Notes under the pieces: model-generated
What the model was told of the DNA's origin: nothing
Databases searched by the model: none
The model's input: the letters and a program-made list of their open reading frames with translations, nothing else
Made by a program: the position numbers and the translations under genes
Part shown: one piece after another, positions 53,895 to 62,863 of the stretch
Layout: every line of letters begins with the position of its first letter
Position numbering within the stretch: the stretch's first letter is position 1
Assembly (NCBI GenBank): GCA_002257045.1
Contig: NCHD01000004.1
Span: 1 to 64,000 of the forward strand
DNA length: 64,000 nt
Direction: 5' to 3'
Origin: Hydrogenophilales bacterium 16-61-112
Lineage (GTDB): Bacteria; Pseudomonadota; Gammaproteobacteria; Burkholderiales; Thiobacillaceae

Positions 53895-54863
53895 TCAGAT
53901 GTGGTTGCGCGCGCTGCGGCGGTTGTCTACCAGGCGAATCAGCGAGTCGAACAGCGGCGCCGGCAGAAAGCTTGCAAAGATGTATTTGGCGTCGCGCGCT
54001 TTCCAGTCAGCCTTGCGGAAGGCATGGCGGAACAGTCGGCGCGACGAGTCGGTATCGCGGCGCCAGTGGCAGCGATAGGCTTCGGGCAGCAGGGAACCGT
54101 AGACCAGCGCATCGCGCGTTTCGCGGCCGAGATGGGCAACTTGCGTGGGATGGTGGCGGACGAAGGTTTCGCGCACGGCAACCGCGTCGAATACTTGCCG
54201 CCAGCGCGGAATGTGCGCGTCGCCGCGCGGATAGCGGCGATAAAACGCCAGCACCTGGGGGACGCGCACCACGGTGGGCTGGGTGGGCAGCATGCGCAGC
54301 CACAGGTCGTAATCCATGGCCGTGGGCAGGCGTTCCGAAAATCCGCGCAAGCGGTCGATCAGCTGGCGTCGCACCAGCACGCCATTGATCGGCCACGGAC
54401 AGGACTGCAGGAACAGGGCGGCCGCGTCGGATTCGACGTAATCGGGGGGTATGTAGGGTTGCGTGTCAGCAGCCGCCTCGCCCACGTTTTGCCAGCCGCA
54501 ATAGGCGACATCGGCCAGCGTGTCGGTCATGGCAGCGTGCAGTTGCTGGAGCGCATCGGGATGCCAGGTGTCGTCGGCGTCCAGAAAGGCGATGAAGTTG
54601 CCGTGCGCATGATCCAGCCCGTGATTGCGTGCGGTATAGGGGCCGCTGTTGGTCTGGTGCAGCACCGTGATGCGGTCGGGATGCGCTGCGGCCAGGCGGG
54701 CAATGATCCGGGTCGAGGCATCGGTCGAGCCGTCGTCCACGATGATCAGTTCAATCGAGGGATAGCGCTGTTGCAGCACGCTCTCGATCGCCTCCTCCAC
54801 AAACAGGGCGGCGTTGTAGCAGGGCATGACAACGGAAATCAGCGCGGGGTCAAAGTGGTCCAT
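53895..54863 (-). CDS. Glycosyltransferase family 2 (tandem paralogue A)
   Basis: GT-A enzyme of 322 residues: ISVVMPCYNAALFVEEAIESVL, IIVDDGSTDAST, and FLDADDTWHPDAL. The acceptor half shares several stretches with the neighbouring gene at 54877: AYCGWQN, PPDY, CPWPINGVLVRR and a YDLWLRM motif. The two are evidently duplicates. There are 13 bases to each neighbouring gene in the reverse operon. Confidence 0.92.
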   Translation of the reverse strand: MDHFDPALISVVMPCYNAALFVEEAIESVLQQRYPSIELIIVDDGSTDASTRIIARLAAAHPDRITVLHQTNSGPYTARNHGLDHAHGNFIAFLDADDTWHPDALQQLHAAMTDTLADVAYCGWQNVGEAAADTQPYIPPDYVESDAAALFLQSCPWPINGVLVRRQLIDRLRGFSERLPTAMDYDLWLRMLPTQPTVVRVPQVLAFYRRYPRGDAHIPRWRQVFDAVAVRETFVRHHPTQVAHLGRETRDALVYGSLLPEAYRCHWRRDTDSSRRLFRHAFRKADWKARDAKYIFASFLPAPLFDSLIRLVDNRRSARNHI

Positions 54864-54876
54864 CGGATAAGTGGGT

Positions 54877-55800
54877 TTATTGGTCTCGTCGGCCGATCAG
54901 CCCGCGGTGCCAGGATTCTGGCAGCCAGGCGGGCAGCATGTACTTCCAGTCGCTGAGTGTGCCATAGCCTTGTTGCATGACGGCACGAAAAATGCGCCGC
55001 GCGGCAGGCAGGTCGCGTTGCCAGTAGCAGGCGTAGCCACGCTTGAGCAGTTCGCCGGTGGTCAGGGCACGCAGGCGGTCGCGGCCGAGCTGGTGCTGAA
55101 AGGCCAGGTGTGCGGCGAGGTAGTGCTGTTGCGCCTGCCAGAATTGGAGCGCGGCAAGGGCGTGATCGGCCGAGGCCTGCGCAGCGCCATGAAAATGATA
55201 GAAGGCCAGGACCTCGGGCACCCGTACGATCGGTGCGGTGGTGGCCACGTTCAGCCACAGCGCGTAATCCTCGGCATTTTTCAGCGTCGGGTCGAAGCCG
55301 TTTGCAGCCAGCACCGCCTCACGTTTGACCAGCGCGGCGTGGATCGGCCAGCGGCAGCCGGCAAACAGCGTTTCGATCTTTTCGGCAGTTTCATAGTCGG
55401 GCGGCACGAAGGGCTCGCCGCGGCCGCCCGATATCCCCAGATTTTGCCAGCCGCAGTAGGCCAGCACCGCCTCCGGATGGCCTTCGAGTGCGGCCGACAA
55501 CTGCGCCAGACATCGGGTGTCCCAGGAGTCATCTGCATCCAGAAAGGCGATGTAGCGCCCTTGCGCCAGCGCAAGCCCGGCGTTGCGAGCGGCGCTGACG
55601 CCCTGGTTGGGCTGGGCGTGGATGCGGACGCGCGGGTCGGTTTGCGTGCGCAGCCAGGCCAGGGTCGAGTCGCTGGAACCATCGTCAATAGTGATGAGTT
55701 CCCAGTCAGAATAGGTCTGTGCCAGCACGCTGCCCACGCTGGACGGCAAATGTACCGCTGCGTTATGGCAGGGCATGATGATGGAAATGACCGGCGGCAT
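54877..55800 (-). CDS. Glycosyltransferase family 2 (tandem paralogue B)
   Basis: GT-A enzyme of 307 residues: ISIIMPCHNAAVHLPSSVGSVL, ITIDDGSSDST, GVSAARNAGLALAQG and FLDADDSWDT. It is a paralogue of the adjacent gene (shared AYCGWQN, FVPPDY, CRWPIHAALVKR, YALWLNV). The C-terminal region (CYWQRDLPAARRIFRAVMQQG) is likewise duplicated (CHWRRDTDSSRRLFRHAF). Substrate or linkage presumably differs from the partner. Confidence 0.92.
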   Translation of the reverse strand: MPPVISIIMPCHNAAVHLPSSVGSVLAQTYSDWELITIDDGSSDSTLAWLRTQTDPRVRIHAQPNQGVSAARNAGLALAQGRYIAFLDADDSWDTRCLAQLSAALEGHPEAVLAYCGWQNLGISGGRGEPFVPPDYETAEKIETLFAGCRWPIHAALVKREAVLAANGFDPTLKNAEDYALWLNVATTAPIVRVPEVLAFYHFHGAAQASADHALAALQFWQAQQHYLAAHLAFQHQLGRDRLRALTTGELLKRGYACYWQRDLPAARRIFRAVMQQGYGTLSDWKYMLPAWLPESWHRGLIGRRDQ

Positions 55801-55809
55801 CGGCTTGGC

Positions 55810-56610
55810 TCAGACGCGTCGCAAGCGACGCAACGCGTAGGCTGCGATGTCCCGCCAGCGCACATCGTGGCTGCCGAAATAGAGCTTTCGCGTAAAGCTG
55901 CCGAGCGTATCGGTATTGAAAACGGTCAGGCGCCGCAAGCGATAGGGATCCTTGTCGCGCAATGCCCAGCCTGTTCGGGTGGTGCAGGCGGCGGCATAAC
56001 CGGCCTGTTCAACCGCCTCGGCGCAACGAACGTCCCAGGCACCGTATGGGTAGGCGAAACTGTTGACCGCGTTACCAAGGATATCTTCAAGCGTGGCCTT
56101 GGAGTCAGTCAATTCCTGCATCAGGCGCACATCATCGGTTTCTGGCAGGCGCACATGATTCACCGTGTGGGAACCGATTTCCATGCCGTTTTCTTGCATG
56201 TCGCGCAGCTCGGCTACGTTGAGCAACCGCCCTGCGGGACGGCCGTCGTCGGGCCACAGCGGCGATTGGCCGACCGAGCCCGACACGATGAACCAGGTCG
56301 CACGCATGCCGCGTTTCATGAGTTCTTGGCAGGCGTCGAGGTTGTCTATATAGCCGTCGTCAAAGGTGATGACAGCCGTTCGCCCCCTCCAGGTTTTTGC
56401 GGGAGCCGCAACCAGCTCGCCCATGGTCGGCGTGGCATAGCCTTCGGTGGCCAGAAAGTCGAGTTGGTCGCGGAAGCGTTGCATGGAGACGGACCATGGC
56501 CATGCTGATATGGCTTTACCTGGCGTGATGGCGTGGTACATGAGCATGATTGGTCCATGTTGGCCAGCCTGGCGGTGTAGTGAGCGTGAGATGGGATCGA
56601 TCCAGGTCAT
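55810..56610 (-). CDS. Polysaccharide deacetylase family protein
   Basis: NodB-domain protein of 266 residues. The metal- and base-containing motifs are VITFDDGYIDN (TFDDGY) and GSHTVNHVRL (S-H-T-x-N-H), followed by FAYPYGAWD. The N-terminus has MLMYHAITPGK, typical of PgaB/IcaB-like deacetylases. There is no signal peptide. ATG 56610 overlaps the flippase stop (ATGA). Third deacetylase-type gene of the locus. Confidence 0.92.
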   Translation of the reverse strand: MTWIDPISRSLHRQAGQHGPIMLMYHAITPGKAISAWPWSVSMQRFRDQLDFLATEGYATPTMGELVAAPAKTWRGRTAVITFDDGYIDNLDACQELMKRGMRATWFIVSGSVGQSPLWPDDGRPAGRLLNVAELRDMQENGMEIGSHTVNHVRLPETDDVRLMQELTDSKATLEDILGNAVNSFAYPYGAWDVRCAEAVEQAGYAAACTTRTGWALRDKDPYRLRRLTVFNTDTLGSFTRKLYFGSHDVRWRDIAAYALRRLRRV

Positions 56611-58091
56611 GCGATGGCTTTGGCAAGTTTAAGTTTGACCTTCCAGCGTGTGGTTTCTGTGGCAAGTGCCGGAATGGGTAGATATAAAAAACAGAGGGCA
56701 TAAACCAGTCCACCCACAATAGCCATCAGCAACACATACAATGCATCGACCGATCGGATGGAGGGCGGGATGATATGCTCGGCCAGCCATAAGGCGGCAA
56801 GCAGTGCGGTATTGAGGAGCACTGCAGGCATAAAAGCGCGCGCAAGGTCAGCCCAGCGTGCATTGAGAGACAGTTTGGCAAGCCAGAACATGTGAATGGA
56901 CATATAGAGTAGGGCAATGACCATGCCGGTTGCCACACCAACCATCCCGTAAGGCAGACCGACCAGAATGGCGGCAGCGGCCACAGCAATCATGATGATC
57001 TGCGCGACCAGTTCTCTGTCCAACCAGTTGCGCGCGGCCAGTACGGCACCGGACAGGTTTTCGATCATCATCAGCGGTGCGGCGAAGCTGAGAATGATCA
57101 GGGGAAAGGCCGAATCGGCCCATCGATGACCAAAGAGCGTGACGACCAGCGGTTTGGCCAGCCATAGAAATCCGATATAGAAAGGCAGGGCATACACGGC
57201 CACCAGCGTCAGGCTGCGAAAAAACAGATAGCGGGATTTGTCGAGGTTGTCCTGTTCCTTCGCCAGTGCGCGGAACAGGACTTCGTACACCGAGCCGGTA
57301 ATGAAGCCATGCGGGCGTGCAGCCAGACTTTCTGCCTTGTTGTACAAGCCCACTCCGGCAGGGCCCATGCTGCGCGACAGGATGAAGGTGGGAAGCTGGC
57401 TGCGTATGTAGTAAACGATGTTGTTACTGGAGGCCAGTAGGCCATAACGCATGAGCTCGCCAGCGCGAGCAAAATCGAAGTTGATACCCGGACGCCAGCG
57501 CGCGTGCCAGGAAAGTTGCAGTGCACCCGATACTGAACCCAAAAGTCCGGCGAGGATCAGGCTCCATGGGCCGTGACCCAGATAGGCGAGGCTCAGCGCG
57601 ATGCTGTTGTAGACCACCAAGTTGATCAGCTGAACCGCCGTTTTGGCCTTGAAACGCATGTCTCGGTGGAGCATGTTGCTGGGTACGTTAAAAAATGGTC
57701 GAATCAAAAAAGATAGTGAAGACACGCGCAGCAAGTCGGCATACACGGGGTTGCCATACCAGCGGCCAAACCAGGGCGCGATTGCAAAAAAGAAACCAAC
57801 GATCACTAATCCGATCAGGAATTGCAGCGTGAATAGCAAATCGTAGTCACGCTTGCTGGCCTCTTTCGCACGGACCAGGGCTTGCCCCATCCCACCGCCT
57901 GCAACAAAACCCGCAAGATTGGTGAAGATCAGGATTGTCGCCACCATGCCGAATTCGGCCGGCATCATCAGGCGGGCAAGAATCAGCCCCAAGGCGAAGT
58001 TGATAATCTGGCTTCCGGTATTGCCGATAAATACCCATTTGGCGCCGTGGCGGATATTGTTTCCGATACTCAATGGCTTCTCCCCATACAT
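56607..58091 (-). CDS. Wzx-like polysaccharide flippase (MOP/PST family)
   Basis: Inner-membrane protein of 494 residues with about twelve to fourteen membrane segments, of the WzxC/RfbX-like PST branch. Typical elements are NNIRHGAKWVFIGNTGSQIINF at the start, ARLMMPAEFGMVA after helix 1, FNVPSNMLHRDMRFK and GLYNKAESLAARP. It would flip lipid-linked repeat units to the periplasm for the polymerase at 37222. No other flippase is in the window. Confidence 0.93.
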   Translation of the reverse strand: MYGEKPLSIGNNIRHGAKWVFIGNTGSQIINFALGLILARLMMPAEFGMVATILIFTNLAGFVAGGGMGQALVRAKEASKRDYDLLFTLQFLIGLVIVGFFFAIAPWFGRWYGNPVYADLLRVSSLSFLIRPFFNVPSNMLHRDMRFKAKTAVQLINLVVYNSIALSLAYLGHGPWSLILAGLLGSVSGALQLSWHARWRPGINFDFARAGELMRYGLLASSNNIVYYIRSQLPTFILSRSMGPAGVGLYNKAESLAARPHGFITGSVYEVLFRALAKEQDNLDKSRYLFFRSLTLVAVYALPFYIGFLWLAKPLVVTLFGHRWADSAFPLIILSFAAPLMMIENLSGAVLAARNWLDRELVAQIIMIAVAAAAILVGLPYGMVGVATGMVIALLYMSIHMFWLAKLSLNARWADLARAFMPAVLLNTALLAALWLAEHIIPPSIRSVDALYVLLMAIVGGLVYALCFLYLPIPALATETTRWKVKLKLAKAIA

Positions 58092-58430
58092 CGTTTGATT
58101 GGGAAGGTAGGTGAAGCGACGTTTTTCAGGTGCCTTTGTTTTCGTGAAAGCGGGCCATTAATAATATGGGCGCCAGGGTAGAAACGGTTGCGCTCAAGTT
58201 GTGCAAACTGACTGTTCGCGGGGAGGGGAGGGTGTGGTCGCATACGTTGGTGGCGGTTGGGTGTTAGTCAGTTTTACGTTCGAGGTGGTCGATTTGCCTG
58301 CTTCGGGCAATATCGTTGTCAATCCGGAATGTAAGCGGAGTGTCGTTTACGTGTTGTATCCGAAAACCATTAACGGCACCAGCGCAATGAATATTAGGTA
58401 ATTGAAACGGTGGCCTGATTAGTCAGGAGT
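58092..58430. other. 339-base intergenic region upstream of the flippase operon
   Basis: Nothing coding is supported. A 66-codon open frame at 58201-58401 has no ribosome-binding site and no family resemblance. On the reverse strand TATTAT (58161-58166) could be a -10 box for the flippase gene, but I found no -35 partner. Composition is lower in GC than the surroundings. Confidence 0.5.
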
Positions 58431-59237
58431 TCATCCTTGTGGTTTATCGGTCTGCTGGCGGATGAGGGTTTGATCCTTGTTACGCAGAGAGCCCATCCGA
58501 TAAACGGCAAATAATGCTATGGGCATCACCATCAACTTATGGCTGGCCAGCTTGAGTTTCCATGAAACTAAAGGCTCTTTGGAAAAGACATGCAATCGCC
58601 CAAGTGGGAAGTAGTGCATATCCAGTCTCTTTGCCAGCAGCGACAAACCTTTGCGCGAGAAAAAAGCAATGTGCTGACCAGTGCCGAACGCGTAATACCC
58701 CCATTTGCCAGCAGCGGGCGGAGCATTGTCTGGAAAGGTTTCGGTTGTGAAAATCAGAGTGTTAGTCTGATGGGTAGCCAAGATTTGTTCAATGAATTCA
58801 AGAGGGTTGAGCGTGTGCTCTAACACTTCTATAGCGCTGATGGCGAGGCAGGCGCCTTGGTTGGCATCGTATTCAAAGCCCCGGGCAAACAGATTTTTTG
58901 AATAAGGGTCGGACCAGTAATATTTGAATCCCAGATCGCGCATCAGTCGGGTCAGCAAGCCGTATCCACCAGCCACATCAACATATTGACCGTGTCCACG
59001 GTCACCCAAAACCAGATAGTTGATTGCTGCGAGCCGCAGCGCGGTGAAGATGTTTCGTGCCGCTATATCCGTGTCCTCCCGAGCGATGGACTCGGAGTAG
59101 GCTTCATCCAGCCACGTGGGTTGGTCAACGAAGATGTGGTCGCACGCCGCGCAATAGCGATAGAGCGCCGCATGTTTTTTGAGGACGGTGGCGGTGAAAA
59201 TTGTTTGGGTTTCTGCGCCGCAAATATGGCAATCCAT
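58431..59237 (-). CDS. Class I SAM-dependent methyltransferase with zinc ribbon
   Basis: Protein of 268 residues. An N-terminal zinc-ribbon-like pair (C-H-I-C ... C-A-A-C) is followed by a SAM-binding fold: YVDVAGGYGLLTRLMRDLG as motif I and AISAIEVLEHTLNPLEFIEQI as the acidic motif. This architecture occurs in sugar methyltransferases of polysaccharide loci. It probably methylates a sugar or lipid-linked precursor. The nucleotide composition is somewhat AT-richer than the core. Confidence 0.82.
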   Translation of the reverse strand: MDCHICGAETQTIFTATVLKKHAALYRYCAACDHIFVDQPTWLDEAYSESIAREDTDIAARNIFTALRLAAINYLVLGDRGHGQYVDVAGGYGLLTRLMRDLGFKYYWSDPYSKNLFARGFEYDANQGACLAISAIEVLEHTLNPLEFIEQILATHQTNTLIFTTETFPDNAPPAAGKWGYYAFGTGQHIAFFSRKGLSLLAKRLDMHYFPLGRLHVFSKEPLVSWKLKLASHKLMVMPIALFAVYRMGSLRNKDQTLIRQQTDKPQG

Positions 59238-59280
59238 GCGTCATTTATCTATTTGATGGGTTTATATGGCTTGCGTCCAT

Positions 59281-60393
59281 TTACGGAGCGGGCGTAAGTG
59301 AGCATTGTTCGGCGACCCGATTGGCAAATAACTCACGCGTGTAGTGCTTTGAAATTTGCGCATAACCCAGTTCAGCATCTAGGCACCGATCAACCGGATC
59401 GTCTAACCAAGCGAGACACAAATTGGTAAATTCGGCATCACTTTGAGCGACGCCCAAGCCTGCGTTTGCAAGGTTGAGCTTGAACGCTTCGGCACCTTGT
59501 GGAGTGGTTACACACGCGCGGCCAAATGCCAGCGATTCCAGAATCTTGATATTGGTGCCGCCACCGGAATAAATCGGAGCAATGGTCAATGCCGCGTTGC
59601 AGTAGGCCGCGCCAAGATCATCAACAAACCCTGGAGCCGAGACATCCGGATGCCGCTCCCAGGCCTGCCGCATTGCGGGTGGGGCGGCACCCACGAGCAG
59701 CAGCCGGGTGTCCGGCCGGGCCGCCTTGATGGAAGGCCAGCAGCGGGCAAGGAAACGGTCGATCCCCTCGCGATTGGGCGCATACCAGAGTGAGCCGACA
59801 AACAGCAGGGTGGTGCTGTCCGTTTGGGGAAAAGGCTCGGCAGGCGGGCTAAACGGGATATTAGGCAACAGAGTCGATTGCAGTTCGGAATGGCGTGCCT
59901 GGTCGCGCGGGCTGACGAAAAAGAAGGCGTCAAATCGCTTGAGCTGCCGCTGCGCCAGTCGGGCGGCGTAGGCTGATTTTAGTCGCGCGGCCAGCGCCAG
60001 CATACCGGGTGCGTAGTGGTAGCCCCAATCGTCGAGATCGACCACGGTGCGCACGCTGGACGGAATCAAGAGTTTGCAGATGGGATTGAGGTAACGGCTG
60101 ACGATCAGTCGGTATGCCCCCAAATTCACGCCGTTTTCACGCAGGACCTGGTTAAGGATGGGGTCAGGTTGAAATTTTCTGATGCCAAGTGGGCGCTGAT
60201 GCCACAGACCGTGCGCCAGAATACCTGACTTGGGCGGCGTCAATCGGCTGGCACCGGGGGTCGGTTCGAGCAGCAATACGTCCACTTCCCCCAAGTTTTG
60301 TAGCGCGGAATAGAGCAAAGCGGTGCGCTGTTGTGCACCGGATTGGGGCGCAAATGGCGAAGCAGGCGAAACCAGCAGGATAGGCTTGGACAT
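59281..60393 (-). CDS. Glycosyltransferase (GT4-like)
   Basis: GT-B fold protein of 370 residues. N-terminal VSPASPFAPQSGAQQRTALLYSAL, central VDLDDWGYHYAPG, and C-terminal LFVGSLWYAPNREGIDRFL, IAPIYSGGGTNIKILESLAFGRACVTTPQGAE match the same group as the stp1-type GT at 26705. ATG 60393 (MSKPILLVSPASP) is the natural start; the frame is open further upstream without family resemblance. First gene of its reverse operon, divergent from aroB. Confidence 0.88.
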   Translation of the reverse strand: MSKPILLVSPASPFAPQSGAQQRTALLYSALQNLGEVDVLLLEPTPGASRLTPPKSGILAHGLWHQRPLGIRKFQPDPILNQVLRENGVNLGAYRLIVSRYLNPICKLLIPSSVRTVVDLDDWGYHYAPGMLALAARLKSAYAARLAQRQLKRFDAFFFVSPRDQARHSELQSTLLPNIPFSPPAEPFPQTDSTTLLFVGSLWYAPNREGIDRFLARCWPSIKAARPDTRLLLVGAAPPAMRQAWERHPDVSAPGFVDDLGAAYCNAALTIAPIYSGGGTNIKILESLAFGRACVTTPQGAEAFKLNLANAGLGVAQSDAEFTNLCLAWLDDPVDRCLDAELGYAQISKHYTRELFANRVAEQCSLTPAP

Positions 60394-60459
60394 GGCCGTT
60401 AGATTGTAAGCGGAGTCTGCTTGCTGTGTGTGGCCGCAGGGACGGTTGGCTGTGAGCGT

Positions 60460-60468
60460 TGCTACAAT
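60460..60468 (+). promoter_or_regulatory. Extended -10 promoter of aroB
   Basis: TGCTACAAT at 60460-60468 is an extended -10 element (TGn plus TACAAT, five of six). Transcription would start near 60475, leaving a leader of about 28 bases before the ATG at 60503. No good -35 box is seen, as usual for extended -10 promoters. Confidence 0.5.
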
Positions 60469-60502
60469 GCGCCGTCCGCCTTTAACTGTCCGTTCCGTCT
60501 GT

Positions 60503-61538
60503 ATGCAAACCCTCACCGTCGATCTCGGCGACCGCTCCTACCCCATCCATATCGGCCCCGGTCTGCTCGACCAGCCCGAACTGATCCTGCCGCATCTGGC
60601 GCAGAAGCGCGTGATGGTCGTGACCAACACGACGGTGGCGCCGCTGTATCTGGCGCGGCTGACGGCGACGCTGGCGCGCGGCGGGGTGGCGGCAACCAGC
60701 GTGGTGCTGCCCGACGGCGAAGCCTACAAGAACTGGGAAACGCTGAACCTGATTTTCGATGCGCTGCTGACCCAGCGGGCCGAGCGCAAGACCACGTTGA
60801 TCGCGCTCGGCGGCGGGGTGATCGGCGACATGACCGGGTTTGCCGCGGCGTGTTACCAGCGCGGCATGCCGTTCATCCAGATTCCGACCACCCTGCTGTC
60901 GCAGGTCGATTCGTCGGTGGGCGGCAAGACCGGCATCAACCATCCGCTCGGCAAGAACATGATCGGCGCGTTCTATCAGCCGCAGGTGGTGCTGGCCGAT
61001 ACCGATACGCTTGATCTGGGACGTGGAATTTCTCGGCTGGCTCGAAGCCAACATGGACAAGTTGCGTGCGCTGGATGCGCAAGCGATCGCCCACGCCATT
61101 CACCGTTCGTGCGAGATCAAGGCGCAGGTGGTGAGCCAGGACGAGCGCGAAGGCGGCATCCGCGCCATTCTCAATCTGGGCCACACCTTTGGCCACGCCA
61201 TCGAAACCGGCATGGGCTATGGCAACTGGCTGCATGGCGAAGCCGTGGGTGCAGGCATGGTGATGGCGGCGGAAGCTTCGCGTCGCATGGGCTGGTTGAG
61301 CGAAGCGGACGTGGAACGCAGCCGCGCCCTGATCCGCGCCGCCGGCCTGCCGGACGTGGCGCCCGATCTGGGCGCGGACACCTGGCTCGATTACATGGGG
61401 CACGACAAGAAGGTCGAGTTCGGCAAGCTGCGGTTTGTGCTGCTGAAGCGCCTGGGTGAAGCGGTGGTGACGGGCGACCTGCCCGAGGCTACGTTGCGCG
61501 CCACGCTGGCGGCGTGTGTCGCACCCGGCTGCGACTAG
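60503..61538 (+). pseudogene. aroB: 3-dehydroquinate synthase gene with frame-shifting internal deletion
   Basis: AroB makes 3-dehydroquinate from DAHP with NAD and Zn, step two of the shikimate pathway. From ATG 60503 the reading is normal for about 170 codons ([79 protein letters not shown]). At about 61014 it shifts frame; the rest continues [17 protein letters not shown]...[10 protein letters not shown]...GMVMAAEAS to 61538. Missing between the parts is the ~20-residue conserved block containing the E-L-S-A-G-x-A-E-x-x-K-Y-G motif. By frame the deleted length is 3n+2, so about 59 or 62 bases. A working shikimate pathway is normally essential, so an assembly fault is likely. Confidence 0.92.
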
Positions 61539-61642
61539 CTGCTGGATGCACGGTTGCGGCCATCTCCGGCGTGCCGCACACTGGGGCCGACTGCTTCGTC
61601 ACTGATTCCGCTTGCCGTGCCACACCAGGACTGACTCCGCCC

Positions 61643-62770
61643 ATGACCGAACTCGCCCCTTACGCCGCCCATTCCAGCCAGACCCGCGGTCGCACGCATC
61701 CTGAAGCTCCGGCTGCACCCCGCTCCGAATTCCAGCGCGACCGCGACCGCATCATCCATTCCACCGGGTTCCGGCGACTGGAATACAAGACCCAGGTGTT
61801 CGTCAACCATGAAGGCGACCTGTTCCGCACCCGCCTCACCCACAGCCTCGAAGTCGCGCAGATCGGCCGCACCATTGCCCGTCTGCTGGGCCTCAACGAG
61901 GACCTGGTCGAAGCCGTCGCGCTGGCGCATGACCTTGGTCATACGCCGTTTGGCCATGCCGGACAGGATGCGTTGAACGCCTGCATGAAGGAGCACGGCG
62001 GCTTCGAACACAACCTGCAGTCCTTGCGCGTGGTCGATCTGCTGGAGGAGCGCTACGCCGAGTTCGATGGCCTGAACCTCACCTTCGAAGCCCGCGAAGG
62101 CATCCTCAAGCACTGCGCGCTTGGCAACGCCGAAAAGCTCGGCGCGGTCGGCGCGCGTTTTCTCGCCAGAACCCAGCCCTCGCTCGAAGCCCAGATTACC
62201 AATCTGGCCGATGAAATTGCCTACAACAATCACGACGTCGATGACGGATTGCGTTCCGGGCTCATCAACATCGAGCAACTGATGGAGGTGCGGCTGTTCG
62301 CCCGCCATCACGACGAAGTGAAGGCCCGATATCCCGCGCTGAATGGCCGCCGCATCGTGACCGAAACGGTACGGCGCATCATCAATACGCTGATTCTCGA
62401 TCTGGTGGCCACCACCCGCAGCAACATCGAAACCAGCGCTGTCGGCAGTATTGACGACGTGCGTGCTACCGCGCCGCTGGCGGCGTTCAGCGAAGTGCTG
62501 CTGGACGAACACCGTGAACTGAAACGCTTTTTGCACCGGCACCTGTACCGCCACTACAAGGTTGCGCGCATGAGTGCCAAAGCCAGCCGCATCATCAGCG
62601 ATCTCTACACGGCCTTCATCGGTGATGCGCGTTTGTTGCCGCCTGAACACCAGGCGCGCGAGTCGCTTGAAGGCGCGCGCGCGGTCGCCGATTACATTGC
62701 CGGAATGACCGACCGCTACGCCATGCGCGAGCATCGGCGCATTTTTGCGGTGGAAGAGATTTGCAGCTGA
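61643..62770 (+). CDS. dgt: dGTPase/deoxyguanosinetriphosphate triphosphohydrolase-like protein
   Basis: HD-domain phosphohydrolase of 375 residues that cleaves dNTPs to deoxynucleoside and triphosphate. The metal-binding residues are visible in [15 protein letters not shown] and [15 protein letters not shown], with the conserved [26 protein letters not shown] upstream and [14 protein letters not shown] downstream. Length matches the short type 2 family common in betaproteobacteria beside aroB. ATG 61643 gives [13 protein letters not shown]; upstream in-frame sequence is not family-like. Confidence 0.94.
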   Translation: MTELAPYAAHSSQTRGRTHPEAPAAPRSEFQRDRDRIIHSTGFRRLEYKTQVFVNHEGDLFRTRLTHSLEVAQIGRTIARLLGLNEDLVEAVALAHDLGHTPFGHAGQDALNACMKEHGGFEHNLQSLRVVDLLEERYAEFDGLNLTFEAREGILKHCALGNAEKLGAVGARFLARTQPSLEAQITNLADEIAYNNHDVDDGLRSGLINIEQLMEVRLFARHHDEVKARYPALNGRRIVTETVRRIINTLILDLVATTRSNIETSAVGSIDDVRATAPLAAFSEVLLDEHRELKRFLHRHLYRHYKVARMSAKASRIISDLYTAFIGDARLLPPEHQARESLEGARAVADYIAGMTDRYAMREHRRIFAVEEICS

Positions 62771-62803
62771 CTCCCGGGCGCGCCTCGCGTTCGCAAAGCG
62801 GCG

Positions 62804-62833
62804 TTAAGCCCGGCGCACCCGCCTGCGTATAAT
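62804..62833 (+). promoter_or_regulatory. Promoter of the PfkB-family kinase gene
   Basis: A perfect TATAAT at 62828-62833 lies 30 bases before the ATG at 62864. TTAAGC at 62804-62809 is a weak -35 box with 18-base spacing (three of six matches). The bases after the -10 (CGCGG) repeat those at the exopolysaccharide promoter. Confidence 0.6.
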
Positions 62834-62863
62834 CGCGGCTCCCGTTTTCAATACGATTTCCCC

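Noticed and set aside
54871-56508. 545-codon forward open frame opposite GT2 paralogue B and the deacetylase
   Set aside because: It spans two convincing reverse genes and their junction, with no recognisable domain.
58201-58401. 66-codon open frame in the flippase upstream region
   Set aside because: No ribosome-binding site at its GTG start, no resemblance, and odd composition; treated as non-coding.
62771-62827. Intrinsic terminator after dgt
   Set aside because: GC-rich short inverted segments exist, but no stable stem followed by a T-run.
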